From LGRD01 sp031378125 (GTDB lineage: Bacteria > Pseudomonadota > Gammaproteobacteria > Burkholderiales > Burkholderiaceae_C), in contig JANNDW010000262.1 of the NCBI GenBank assembly GCA_031378125.1, positions 1-7,476 of the forward strand: a stretch of DNA of 7,476 bases, given 5' to 3'. Below are positions 1 through 6,900 of the stretch, one piece after another (the first letter of the stretch is position 1; the number at the start of each line of letters is the position of its first letter). Position numbers and translations under genes: made by a program. The notes beneath the pieces were generated by a model. The model was given only the letters and a program-made list of their open reading frames with translations, had not been told where the DNA came from and did not search any database.

Positions 1-229
1 TGCTCGGGTCCAGGGCATGGAGTTCTCGCTGTGGAAGGATCGAAACAGACTTCGACACCGCCAGAGTACAAAGAGCGCCGCATCAAAGCCAGACCTGGTT
101 CGCAAAAACAGCCCGTGGAATGACAAACGGTTACGTAGAGCTGACGGGTGGTTTTGCAGCGAGGCGCAATTGCCCCGCCATTCCTCAGCGCGTCGAAGGC
201 CAGCGATCTGATGGCGTCTGTTGCTTCAT
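1..229. other. Unassigned sequence upstream of the gltD relic
   Basis: No gene, RNA or repeat could be supported here. Short open frames exist on both strands, but their products are rich in Arg, Ser and His, as expected for chance frames in GC-rich DNA, and match no family I know. The frame that carries the gltD remnant downstream is closed by a stop at 209-211. The stretch could be eroded coding sequence or true intergenic DNA. Confidence 0.5.
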
Positions 230-397
230 GACCTGGTGCTGCTGGCGATGGGTTTTGTCAGCTCGGTAAGCTGCGCGCCGGATGCATTCGGCGTCGAAAG
301 AGATGCGCGCCGCAATGCCCGTGCCAGCACCGACTTCATCAGCGGCTATGCCACCCGTGTGGACAAGGTGTTTGCCGCCGACTGTCCAAGAAGATAG
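230..397 (+). pseudogene. gltD: Remnant of glutamate synthase small subunit gene (gltD), C-terminal part
   Basis: Frame 230-397 encodes 55 residues and a stop that resemble the C-terminal NAD(P)H/FAD-binding part of the small (beta) subunit of glutamate synthase. Recognisable blocks, in order, are DLVLLAMGFVS, DAFGVERDAR, NARAST and GYATRVDKVFAA. In an intact protein VFAA is followed by the GD..RG FAD-binding motif and a last helix (roughly QSLVVWAIREGRQ). Here the frame instead reads DCPRR and stops, so the motif and about 30 residues are missing. Upstream the frame closes at 209-211, so the first 400 or so residues are absent too. No start codon or ribosome binding site fits. Intact GltD is about 480-490 aa and, with GltB, makes glutamate from glutamine and 2-oxoglutarate; this piece cannot do so. 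The match is from memory of the family, not from an alignment. It probably comes from an old duplication or rearrangement. Confidence 0.75.
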
Positions 398-425
398 CGG
401 CCCGCCGAGGCCGCAATTTTTGTTT
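397..425 (+). terminator. Rho-independent terminator candidate behind the gltD relic
   Basis: GCGGCC (397-402) and GGCCGC (409-414) form a perfect 6-bp all-GC stem around a 6-nt loop (CGCCGA), followed by AATTTTTGTTT (415-425). This is the classic shape of an intrinsic terminator on the + strand. It overlaps the last base of the stop codon that ends the gltD remnant, so it may be the original gltD terminator. It would also insulate the pilus operon from upstream transcription. The stem is short, so strength is uncertain. Confidence 0.6.
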
Positions 426-582
426 CTGCGCCGCACTTGCTGCTTCGATCGAAGCCAATGATGGACCGGGAATTCTCCTCGCGTCACCATGAGGCGGGCG
501 ATGGACGGTGGCATCGGCGAGACGAGTGGCGCCGCTTAGAGTGCTCGGTGCGGACAGAATTGCAGCGAAGGAATTCGTCCTC
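426..582 (+). other. Upstream region of the pilus operon
   Basis: This 157-nt stretch between the terminator candidate and the pilE start should hold the operon promoter, but I see no good sigma-70 pair and no sigma-54 site (TGGCAC-N5-TTGC). A -10-like CAGAAT lies at 555-560, but the nearest TTAGAG (536-541) is only 13 nt upstream. An approximate repeat, GGAATTC(G)TCCTC, occurs at about 469-480 and 570-582. The open frame of pilE extends back through part of the region, but its product there does not look like a prepilin leader. Confidence 0.4.
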
Positions 583-1062
583 ATGCCCTCCGCAACACAT
601 CCGACCCATGCAAGTTCGTTGAGCGTTCAGCAGCGCGGCTTCACGTTGATCGAGCTCATGATCACGGTGGCGATCGTCGCGATTCTGGCGACCATCGCCT
701 ATCCGTCCTACTCGGAATATGTCCGGCGTGGCCGAATTGCCGAGGCCACTGGCGAGCTCGGCGCGATGAGGGTGAGGCTAGAGCAGCTCTACCAGGACAG
801 TCGCCCCAGCAACTACGGGTCCACCGCGGCGGTCTGCGGCGTTGCCGTGCCCACCAGCCCCTCGTTCACGTATACGTGCAACTGGGGTGCGGGCGGCACG
901 AGTCAGACGTTCCTGATCACCGCAACCGGAAATGCGCCGGCCGGCATGAGTGGCTACACATTCACGATCAACAACACCAACGCCCAGGCAACGACCGCTT
1001 ATCCGGGTGCGACCGGCTTGCCGGCGGCTTGCTGGCTAAAGCGCAAGAGTGACACATGCTGA
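583..1062 (+). CDS. pilE: PilE-type minor type IV pilin
   Basis: A 159-aa prepilin. The first 19 residues (MPSATHPTHASSLSVQQRG) are the leader; prepilin peptidase should cut G19|F20 and methylate F20. FTLIELMITV then begins the hydrophobic helix with the conserved Glu at mature position 5. The following AYPSYSEYVRRGRIAEA segment is typical of the PilE minor pilin group rather than a major PilA. Four cysteines fit two disulfides: C85-C99 in the globular head and C150-C159 closing the C-terminal loop CWLKRKSDTC. The mature length of 140 aa is usual. PilE is a low-abundance pilin of the pilus fibre or initiation complex. I chose ATG 583 because AAGGA lies at 568-572; the frame is open back to ATG 508, which would give an unlikely 44-residue leader. 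It is first in the operon; in Pseudomonas aeruginosa, from memory, pilE is last. Confidence 0.88.
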   Translation: MPSATHPTHASSLSVQQRGFTLIELMITVAIVAILATIAYPSYSEYVRRGRIAEATGELGAMRVRLEQLYQDSRPSNYGSTAAVCGVAVPTSPSFTYTCNWGAGGTSQTFLITATGNAPAGMSGYTFTINNTNAQATTAYPGATGLPAACWLKRKSDTC

Positions 1063-1589
1063 ATCTCACGTCCACCGTGCGGCGGTCTGTTGGACAGTGG
1101 CGCGGGCTCCTCGGCTTCACGCTCGTTGAGTTGATGGTGACGGTGGCTATCGTTGCCGTCGGCCTCGCCGTGGCAGCGCCGAGCTTTTCGCAGATCGTGT
1201 CGAACTACCGTCTCAAAAGCGCCGCCGAAAGCGTTCTCAACGGACTCAATCTGGCTCGGGCCGAGGCGGTGCGTCGCAACGCGCAAGTCAGCTTTGCGCT
1301 CACGGGCACGAGATCGGGCTGGACGGTCAGTGACAGCGGGGGCTTTGTCATCCAGTCGCGTGCCGACAGTGAAACGGGTGGGCTCAGCGCAGCGTCGAGC
1401 AATGCAGCCACCAGCGTTTCGTTCTTGCCGACGGGGCTTGTCAATTCGACTGGCACGTGGCTCACCCAGATAACCGTGTCGAGCACGACGGCAGGCACGA
1501 ACGCTCGACGGATCAATGTTCTTGGTGGTGGACTGATTCGAATGTGCGACCCCGCTGCTTCGGCGAGCAACGATCCTCGGAGGTGCTGA
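1056..1589 (+). CDS. fimT: FimT/FimU (GspH-family) minor pilin
   Basis: A 177-aa prepilin of the GspH/FimT family. The leader is 20 residues (ending RGLLG), cut at G20|F21, followed by FTLVELMVTVAIVAVGLAVA with Glu at mature position 5. Next comes the family segment APSFSQIVSNYRLKSAAE...LNLARAEAVRRN, in which the LxxARxEAxRRN pattern is diagnostic of GspH/FimT. The C-terminal loop IRMCDPAASASNDPRRC carries two cysteines (C164 and C177) that probably pair. By analogy with FimU it is a core minor pilin that primes assembly and sits near the tip with PilVWX and PilY1. ATG 1056 lies inside the end of pilE (7-nt overlap, ATGCTGA), with AAGAG at 1045-1049, so translation is probably coupled to pilE. 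Whether to name it fimT or fimU cannot be decided from sequence alone. FimT in some bacteria is a DNA-uptake pilin; this role is not shown here. Confidence 0.88.
   Translation: MLNLTSTVRRSVGQWRGLLGFTLVELMVTVAIVAVGLAVAAPSFSQIVSNYRLKSAAESVLNGLNLARAEAVRRNAQVSFALTGTRSGWTVSDSGGFVIQSRADSETGGLSAASSNAATSVSFLPTGLVNSTGTWLTQITVSSTTAGTNARRINVLGGGLIRMCDPAASASNDPRRC
1579..1583 (+). promoter_or_regulatory. Ribosome binding site of pilV
   Basis: GGAGG lies 5 nt before ATG 1589, inside the last codons of fimT. It fixes the pilV start at 1589; an upstream extension of the same frame to 1457 would lie wholly inside fimT and has no prepilin leader. Confidence 0.75.
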
Positions 1590-2056
1590 TGTCTTGCAAT
1601 CGCATGGTCCCGCGGCCGCGCCGCCCGCGCGGCTTTACGTTGATCGAAGTGCTGGTCTCGTTGCTGGTATTTGCTTTCGGTGTGATTGGTCTGCTGGGGC
1701 TTCAGGGTACGGCAATACGGTTTTCGACCGATGCCCAGCAACGCGCGGATGCGACGTTCCTGGCGGACCAGCTGTTGGGGCGGATGTTGATTTCCGACCC
1801 GGCCACCATTGCGACGTTTGCGCATCACGATACGGGAAACGCGAAGTGCGCACCCACCGGTGCGGCGTCCACGAACGCGGTGCTGATCGAGTGGCTTGGC
1901 GAGGTGTCCACCCTGCTGCCCAAGGCCACCGAGACCTTGCAGCAGGTCGCGGTGAATGCCGGCACCGGCCAGGTGACAGTCAAGCTGTGCTGGCAAAACG
2001 GCGATGGCACGGCGCACGAACTCGCCGTCAGCAACCAAGTGCAGTGGCAACCATGA
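1589..2056 (+). CDS. pilV: PilV minor type IV pilin
   Basis: A 155-aa prepilin. The basic leader MSCNRMVPRPRRPRG is cut at G15|F16 and is followed by FTLIEVLVSLLVFAFGVIGL with Glu at mature position 5. The sequence LVSLLVFAFGVIGLLGLQ is the hallmark of PilV. Two cysteines in the globular part (C87 in NAKCAPTG and C134 in VKLCWQNGDG) may form the disulfide; the VxLCWQ strand is typical of the family. PilV is one of the core minor pilins that prime assembly and connect the shaft to the PilY1 tip protein. Its ATG overlaps the fimT stop by one base (TGATG), with a strong ribosome binding site at 1579-1583. ATG 1604 is a possible but less likely internal start, since it would shorten the leader to 10 residues. 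The overlap and shared orientation indicate one transcript. Confidence 0.9.
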   Translation: MSCNRMVPRPRRPRGFTLIEVLVSLLVFAFGVIGLLGLQGTAIRFSTDAQQRADATFLADQLLGRMLISDPATIATFAHHDTGNAKCAPTGAASTNAVLIEWLGEVSTLLPKATETLQQVAVNAGTGQVTVKLCWQNGDGTAHELAVSNQVQWQP

Positions 2057-3288
2057 CGCAGTCCAGCCCGGTTCCGGCGCGCCGCAGTCCGCGGCCTATT
2101 CGCCTGCGAGGCTTTACCCTCGTGGAGCTGATGGTCGCCATCACCATCGGGCTCGTTTTCAGCCTGGTGATCACCGGCACGGTGCTCACCATGGGGCGGC
2201 AGTTCCAGGTGGTGGGTTCCAACGTGGCCGCCCAGGGCAGTGCTCAGATTGCGCTCTCGTTGATCGACAGTGCGGGCCGCTCGGCGGGCGCCGGTCTGTT
2301 CAACAACGGCCAGCTCCTGTGCCCGACGCTCAATGCATGGAAAGACGGCACCGTGAAGTCCGACAACGCCGTTTTCATGCCCGTCAGGGTCACCGACGGC
2401 GGCAGCAATTCCGCATCCGACACCATTGTCTTCACGGCCGCAACCGCGGCCGGGGCGCTTTCGGCGGTGCCGCTGGTCGACACCACCGCGACCAACGCGA
2501 CCACGGTTGTCGTCAGCAACGCGGGGGGTCTCCAGAATGGTGATTTGGCGTTGATCGGTGCGCCGGGTACGAACCAGCCATGCTTGTTGTACCAGGTGAC
2601 CGCCGCGCCAACCGTTAACGGTATAGCGTGTGCAGGCAACGCAACCTTTTGCACGACCCTGGCACGCGCCGGCGGGCCCACCGGCTACAACCCGCCTGCG
2701 GCGGTCTTCACCACCGCGCCAAGTTACGGCTTTCAAACCGATACGGGGGTGGTTCCTGCCGTCTACGGGCCTGCGGTCGTGAATCGCCTGGGCAGCGACT
2801 TCGTGCAGAACGCGTTCGCGGTGCAATGTCAATCGCTCATCCAATACAACGCGTTCTCCGATGCGCCCGCGTGCACGCAGAGTCCGCTCGGCTTTTCGGG
2901 TGGGGCGAACGCACTCGCCATGGATGTGGTCTTGATGCACGCCCAATATGGGCTCAGCGCAGCAGCGAACAGCGATGTCGTCACATCGTGGGTCAACGCC
3001 ACAGGTGCGTGGGCCGCCCCAACGGCCGTCAACGTCGGACGGATCAAGGCGTTGCGCGTCGTCATCGTGGTGCGCTCCAAAGAGTCGGAATCGAGCAACG
3101 TCACAGCCGCGTCCTGCACCAATGCCAACGCCGTGGTGAACACCGGGCCGTGTTCTTTTCAGGATGCCAGCGCGCCGGTGATCGACCTCAGCGCAGTCGC
3201 TGTGACTGCGGGAAAGACCTGGCGGAACTATCGCTATCGGGTGCACCAGGCAGTGGTGCCGCTGCGCAACGTCATCTGGAGCAACTGA
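2053..3288 (+). CDS. pilW: PilW minor type IV pilin
   Basis: A 411-aa prepilin, long for a pilin but normal for PilW. The 20-residue leader ends PIRLRG and is cut at G20|F21. FTLVELMVAITIGLVFSLVITG follows, with Glu at mature position 5; LVELMVAITIGL is a PilW signature. A long Ala/Thr/Asn-rich globular region with several cysteines follows and ends with WRNYRYRVHQAVVPLRNVIWSN, matching the usual YR.rvf...v.lRN C-terminus of the family. PilW is a core minor pilin linking the tip complex to PilY1. ATG 2053 overlaps the pilV stop in an ATGA (4 nt). No strong ribosome binding site precedes it, so translation probably depends on re-initiation after pilV. The frame is open for another 153 codons upstream, inside pilV, but that extension is rich in Arg, Gly and Pro and lacks a leader. 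Confidence 0.9.
   Translation: MTQSSPVPARRSPRPIRLRGFTLVELMVAITIGLVFSLVITGTVLTMGRQFQVVGSNVAAQGSAQIALSLIDSAGRSAGAGLFNNGQLLCPTLNAWKDGTVKSDNAVFMPVRVTDGGSNSASDTIVFTAATAAGALSAVPLVDTTATNATTVVVSNAGGLQNGDLALIGAPGTNQPCLLYQVTAAPTVNGIACAGNATFCTTLARAGGPTGYNPPAAVFTTAPSYGFQTDTGVVPAVYGPAVVNRLGSDFVQNAFAVQCQSLIQYNAFSDAPACTQSPLGFSGGANALAMDVVLMHAQYGLSAAANSDVVTSWVNATGAWAAPTAVNVGRIKALRVVIVVRSKESESSNVTAASCTNANAVVNTGPCSFQDASAPVIDLSAVAVTAGKTWRNYRYRVHQAVVPLRNVIWSN
3278..3281 (+). promoter_or_regulatory. Ribosome binding site of pilX
   Basis: GGAG inside the last codons of pilW, 8 nt before ATG 3290. It supports the 3290 start over the nearby ATG at 3296, which would be 14 nt away. Confidence 0.55.
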
Positions 3289-3289
3289 G

Positions 3290-3913
3290 ATGAGCATGGC
3301 ACACACCGCGCAGCGCGGGCGGCGTCGTCAAGGCAGCGGCCCCCGCCGCCAGGAAGGCATGGTTCTTCTGGTGGCTGTTGTCGTACTGGCATTGATGTTC
3401 ATGGCCAGTCTTGGGGTGATGAGAGCGGCCGACACCGGCAACGTCATCGCTGGCAACTACTCGTTCCAGCAGGCGGCTGTCCAGGCCTCGGACCGCGCTC
3501 TCACCGACGCGGTCAACACCCTTGCCGGCTTGGCCGTCGGCAACACGGCCAACGCAAATGTCACCAACCGCTATTACGCGACAAAGCAGTCCCCGGTCGA
3601 TGCCCGCGGAATTCCCACGGCCATCGACTGGACAGTGGTCACCTGCGTCGACCCAAGCGGAACTGCCGTCGCCGACTGCGCGACGGATGCGGGCAACTAC
3701 CGGATTCAGTACGTCATCGAGCGCATGTGTGCGAGTAACCCCGACATGACCAACATCAACGATATCCGCGCGAAGTGTGAATACGAAGCGAGCGCAACGG
3801 CCTTGTCCGCGTCGAGCATCGGCGTTCGCTACCGCGTCTTGATGCGGGTGCGCGGGCCGCGAGGTACCGAGGGCTGGTTCGAGGCGATGGTCTCAGGCCC
3901 CGCGAGCACGTGA
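3290..3913 (+). CDS. pilX: PilX-type minor pilin
   Basis: A 207-aa protein with the PilX N-terminal pattern: a basic, Arg-rich leader of about 23 residues ending RRQEG, then MVLLVAVVVLALMFMASLGVMR as a membrane helix, then AADTGNVIAGNYSFQQAAVQASDRAL. The AGN motif and the following helix with repeated Ala are typical of PilX in Gamma- and Betaproteobacteria. Unlike the four upstream pilins, it lacks Phe at mature position 1 and Glu at position 5 (the mature start would be MVLLV), a known trait of this group. The C-terminal half has four cysteines (TCVDPSG, DCATDA, RMCASN, KCEYEA), probably in two disulfides. PilX belongs to the core priming complex with FimU, PilV, PilW and PilY1. It starts one base after the pilW stop, so the two are almost surely co-translated. 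The assignment rests on the N-terminal helix and position; the globular part is poorly conserved. Confidence 0.85.
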   Translation: MSMAHTAQRGRRRQGSGPRRQEGMVLLVAVVVLALMFMASLGVMRAADTGNVIAGNYSFQQAAVQASDRALTDAVNTLAGLAVGNTANANVTNRYYATKQSPVDARGIPTAIDWTVVTCVDPSGTAVADCATDAGNYRIQYVIERMCASNPDMTNINDIRAKCEYEASATALSASSIGVRYRVLMRVRGPRGTEGWFEAMVSGPAST

Positions 3914-3941
3914 AGCGCGTCCATTCGAGTCAACCAGGCAC

Positions 3942-3946
3942 AGGAG
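3942..3946 (+). promoter_or_regulatory. Ribosome binding site of pilY1
   Basis: AGGAG, 7 nt before ATG 3954. It decides the start: the in-frame GTG at 3948 lies too close to it. It sits in the 40-nt gap after pilX, the largest gap inside the operon, so pilY1 can be translated independently of the pilins. Confidence 0.8.
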
Positions 3947-3953
3947 AGTGAGC

Positions 3954-6900
3954 ATGTCCTACCCCCCCCGCAAACCGATGGCGTCTTTGCAGACGGCCGC
4001 GCGGTTTGCACTGTTGCTCCTGGCGAGCTTGACCTTGGGCTCGGCCCTGGCCCAGAACATCAGCGACGTTCCCGTTGCGGTCAAGAACAACGTTGCGCCG
4101 AACTTCATGTTCATGATCGACAACTCGGGGTCGATGAGCAACATCGTTCCGACGAGTCCGTACAAGGAAGCGACGACCTATTTCACGTGCCCAGGCGGGC
4201 GAACGATTCCGTCGGGTTCCGCAATCAACATCAATATTTCTGGTGGAGTGCCTCGATTCGACTTTTCTGGTACGACGTACCGCCACTTGACGGTGCCGCA
4301 ACCCGGGTCGGGGACAACGAACACCAACGAAAGGTGCTTCGACAACACCGGGCTTTATTCTGCAAAGCTGTTGGGTGACAACAGTGGCACCCCGAGCGGC
4401 TATCTGCCTGCGGACTACACCGGCAATTTTCTGAACTGGTATTTCGGTGTTTTTGATGGGCCCGCCACGGGTTGGATCGACCGAAAAGTGATCACCGCTG
4501 CGGGCGCGGTTAACAACCGGATCGAAATTGCCAGAACCTCGACCACTTCCGTCGTGAATGGCCTGCCCCTGCCTCCCAGCGTCGGCGCAAGTGCGCCGCT
4601 GCGCGTTGGGTTGAGCACCTACAACAGCGGCAATGGTGGCGCTTTGCGGGTCGCTATGAACGACTTGACCAGCACCTCACGCGGCACGCTCACGACAAGC
4701 ATCGCGGGGCTCACGCCTTCGGGGAACACGCCGCTGGCGTCAACGTTGGCCGACATCGGACGCTATCTCTCCACAGGCTACAACGGCAACATCACCGCGG
4801 GCGCGGTATCGGGCGTCAACATTGATGCGTTTCTTCAGCAGAGTGGGACCGATGCACCGACTGCCCGCAACTCCTGCTTGTCCGGTTCGCCGGTGGCGTG
4901 CAACAGCACGACGGCTACCGCAGCACAGAAACCCATCCAGCAATGGTGCCAGCGATCGTATGCATTCCTGGTGACCGACGGCCGACCGCAGGCCGACCGA
5001 AGCTTCAACAACAACACTTACCTTCGAGACTATGACGGTGATTGCCAAGGCGTGCTGGCCAGCAACTGCGTTGGGGGCAGTGCCGGGACGATTGCGAACT
5101 GGGACAGGAAAACCGCAAGAACCTACGAAAGCCAAGGGTCGGACTACTTCGATGACGTGGCCAAGGCATTGTTCGATGTCGACTTGCGTCCAGACTTGAC
5201 GGCGCCTGCGGGCCGGACGAAAAGGAACAACCTTCTGACCTACACGATCGGGTTCGCCGATCTGCAGGTCCAGAACGATCCCTTGCTGATCAACACCGCC
5301 GCGAACGGTGGTGGCCTGTTCCTCAGCGCCCAGGACGGCCCGACGTTGACCCAAGCCTTCAAGACGGTCATCAGCGATGCCTTGGCCAAGGACGCTGCCT
5401 CGGCGGCCGTAGCCGTGGCGAATGCCCAGATCACGGTCGACAACACCGGCTATGCGTCGAGCTACAACTCGGGGTCGTGGTACGGCGACCTGGAAGCCTT
5501 TTCGCTGGACACGACGACCGGCCTTCCGCTCGGAGCTGCTCAGTGGTCGGCTCGCGACCGGCTGGATGCAACCACACCTGCCGGACGCAAGATTGCATCG
5601 TTCGACGGGTCTGTCGGAAGACCCTTCACTGCGACGAACTTCGCGGGCACACCATCGACGCTGACGGCCGGGGTGATCAACTACCTCAGAGGGGATCGCA
5701 CTGGCGAAGGTTCGACCTACCGCACTCGACAGCATCTGCTGGGCGACATCATCAATGCCGAAGCTTCCATCGTGAACTATCCCGGCGACATTCCCATCAT
5801 CTATCAGCCCGCCAATGACGGCATGCTCCATGTGTTCGATGGCCGGATCAATGGCAGCGTCGCGACCCGCGGTCAGGAGCTGTGGGCCTATGTTCCAAGG
5901 CTGGTCCATACCAACCTGAGCTTGCTTTCAGCCCCAGGCTACTCGCACAAGTATTTCGTCGACGGATCGCCGGCCACCGCGGCGATCACTGGCGCGGGCG
6001 CAATGACACGCATTCTGGCGGGTGGCCTTGGCAAAGGCGGAGCCGGCTATTACGCGCTGGACATCACCAGCTATCTTGCCGCAGACGAGAACGCCGCCGC
6101 GTCCAAGGTCAAATGGGAATTCAAGCCGGCCAATATGGGCTATTCCTTTGGGACCCCCGTGATCGTCAACACGGCAGCTGGGTGGCGCGTGGTTGTCACC
6201 TCGGGGTACGACAACGGCACGGCGCTTGGCGGTGACGGCCGGGGCTACGTCTGGGTGCTCAACCCCAGCGACGGCAGCATTGTTCAGAGAATGGACACTG
6301 GCGTGGGATCGACGGCCGATCCCTCTGGCCTGACGCATTTGGGCAAGTTGGCCAATACGACTACAGATGCTGTCGTGCGCTATATCTATGGCGGCGACCT
6401 CAAAGGCAACGTCTGGCGATTCGATTTGGACACCTTCAGTGTCACCAAGATCGCAACCCTGACCGACGGTGCTGGAAACTACCAGCCGATCACTTCGGCG
6501 CCGACGGTCGGTCCGGTGTTTGGCAGCAGCACGAAGTTTTATGTCCACGTGGGCACGGGGCGCTATCTTTCCGACGATGATGTCCCGGGAACCGCGACCG
6601 TCAATTCCTGGGCGACGCAGACGCAGACCATGTACGGCATCGCCGATGACACGACCACGAGCGCGTCTTTGCCCAATGTCCGCGGCACGAATGGTGCGAC
6701 CTGCCCATCCGGAGGAGGCAACGGAGATTTCGTGTGCCAGTCGACGACGCTTGTTTCCGGCCCTCCGATCAGTTACCGGGCTTCTGCGAATGCAGTGGAT
6801 CTCGCGATCAAGCGCGGTTGGTACATTGATATACCTGTTGCCAACGGGCGTGTGAACGCGAACTCTGCGCTCACCACGACCGGCACCCTGGCGTTCTCGG

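Noticed and set aside
508..582. Longer PilE start at ATG 508
   Set aside because: It would give a 44-residue leader; ATG 583 has an AAGGA site and a 19-residue leader.
469..582. Approximate repeat GGAATTC(G)TCCTC at about 469-480 and 570-582
   Set aside because: Only about 12 nt with one indel, and no symmetry that suggests a binding site; too weak to call an operator.
1594..2052. Upstream extension of the pilW frame, giving a 564-aa product
   Set aside because: It overlaps pilV entirely and encodes an Arg/Gly/Pro-rich string; the prepilin leader begins at 2053.
1379..2963. Exact 15-nt repeat TGGGCTCAGCGCAGC at 1379-1393 (fimT) and 2949-2963 (pilW)
   Set aside because: Both copies encode GLSAA in frame inside coding sequence; probably chance or shared codon use, not a mobile or regulatory repeat.
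1825..3306. 493-codon open frame on the minus strand opposite pilV and pilW
   Set aside because: Product is rich in Arg, His and Gly with no recognisable domain, as expected for the shadow of a GC-rich gene; the + strand carries clear pilins throughout.
4740..5909. 389-codon minus-strand open frame opposite pilY1
   Set aside because: Arg-rich, no domain or ribosome binding site; fully covered by conserved PilY1 coding sequence.
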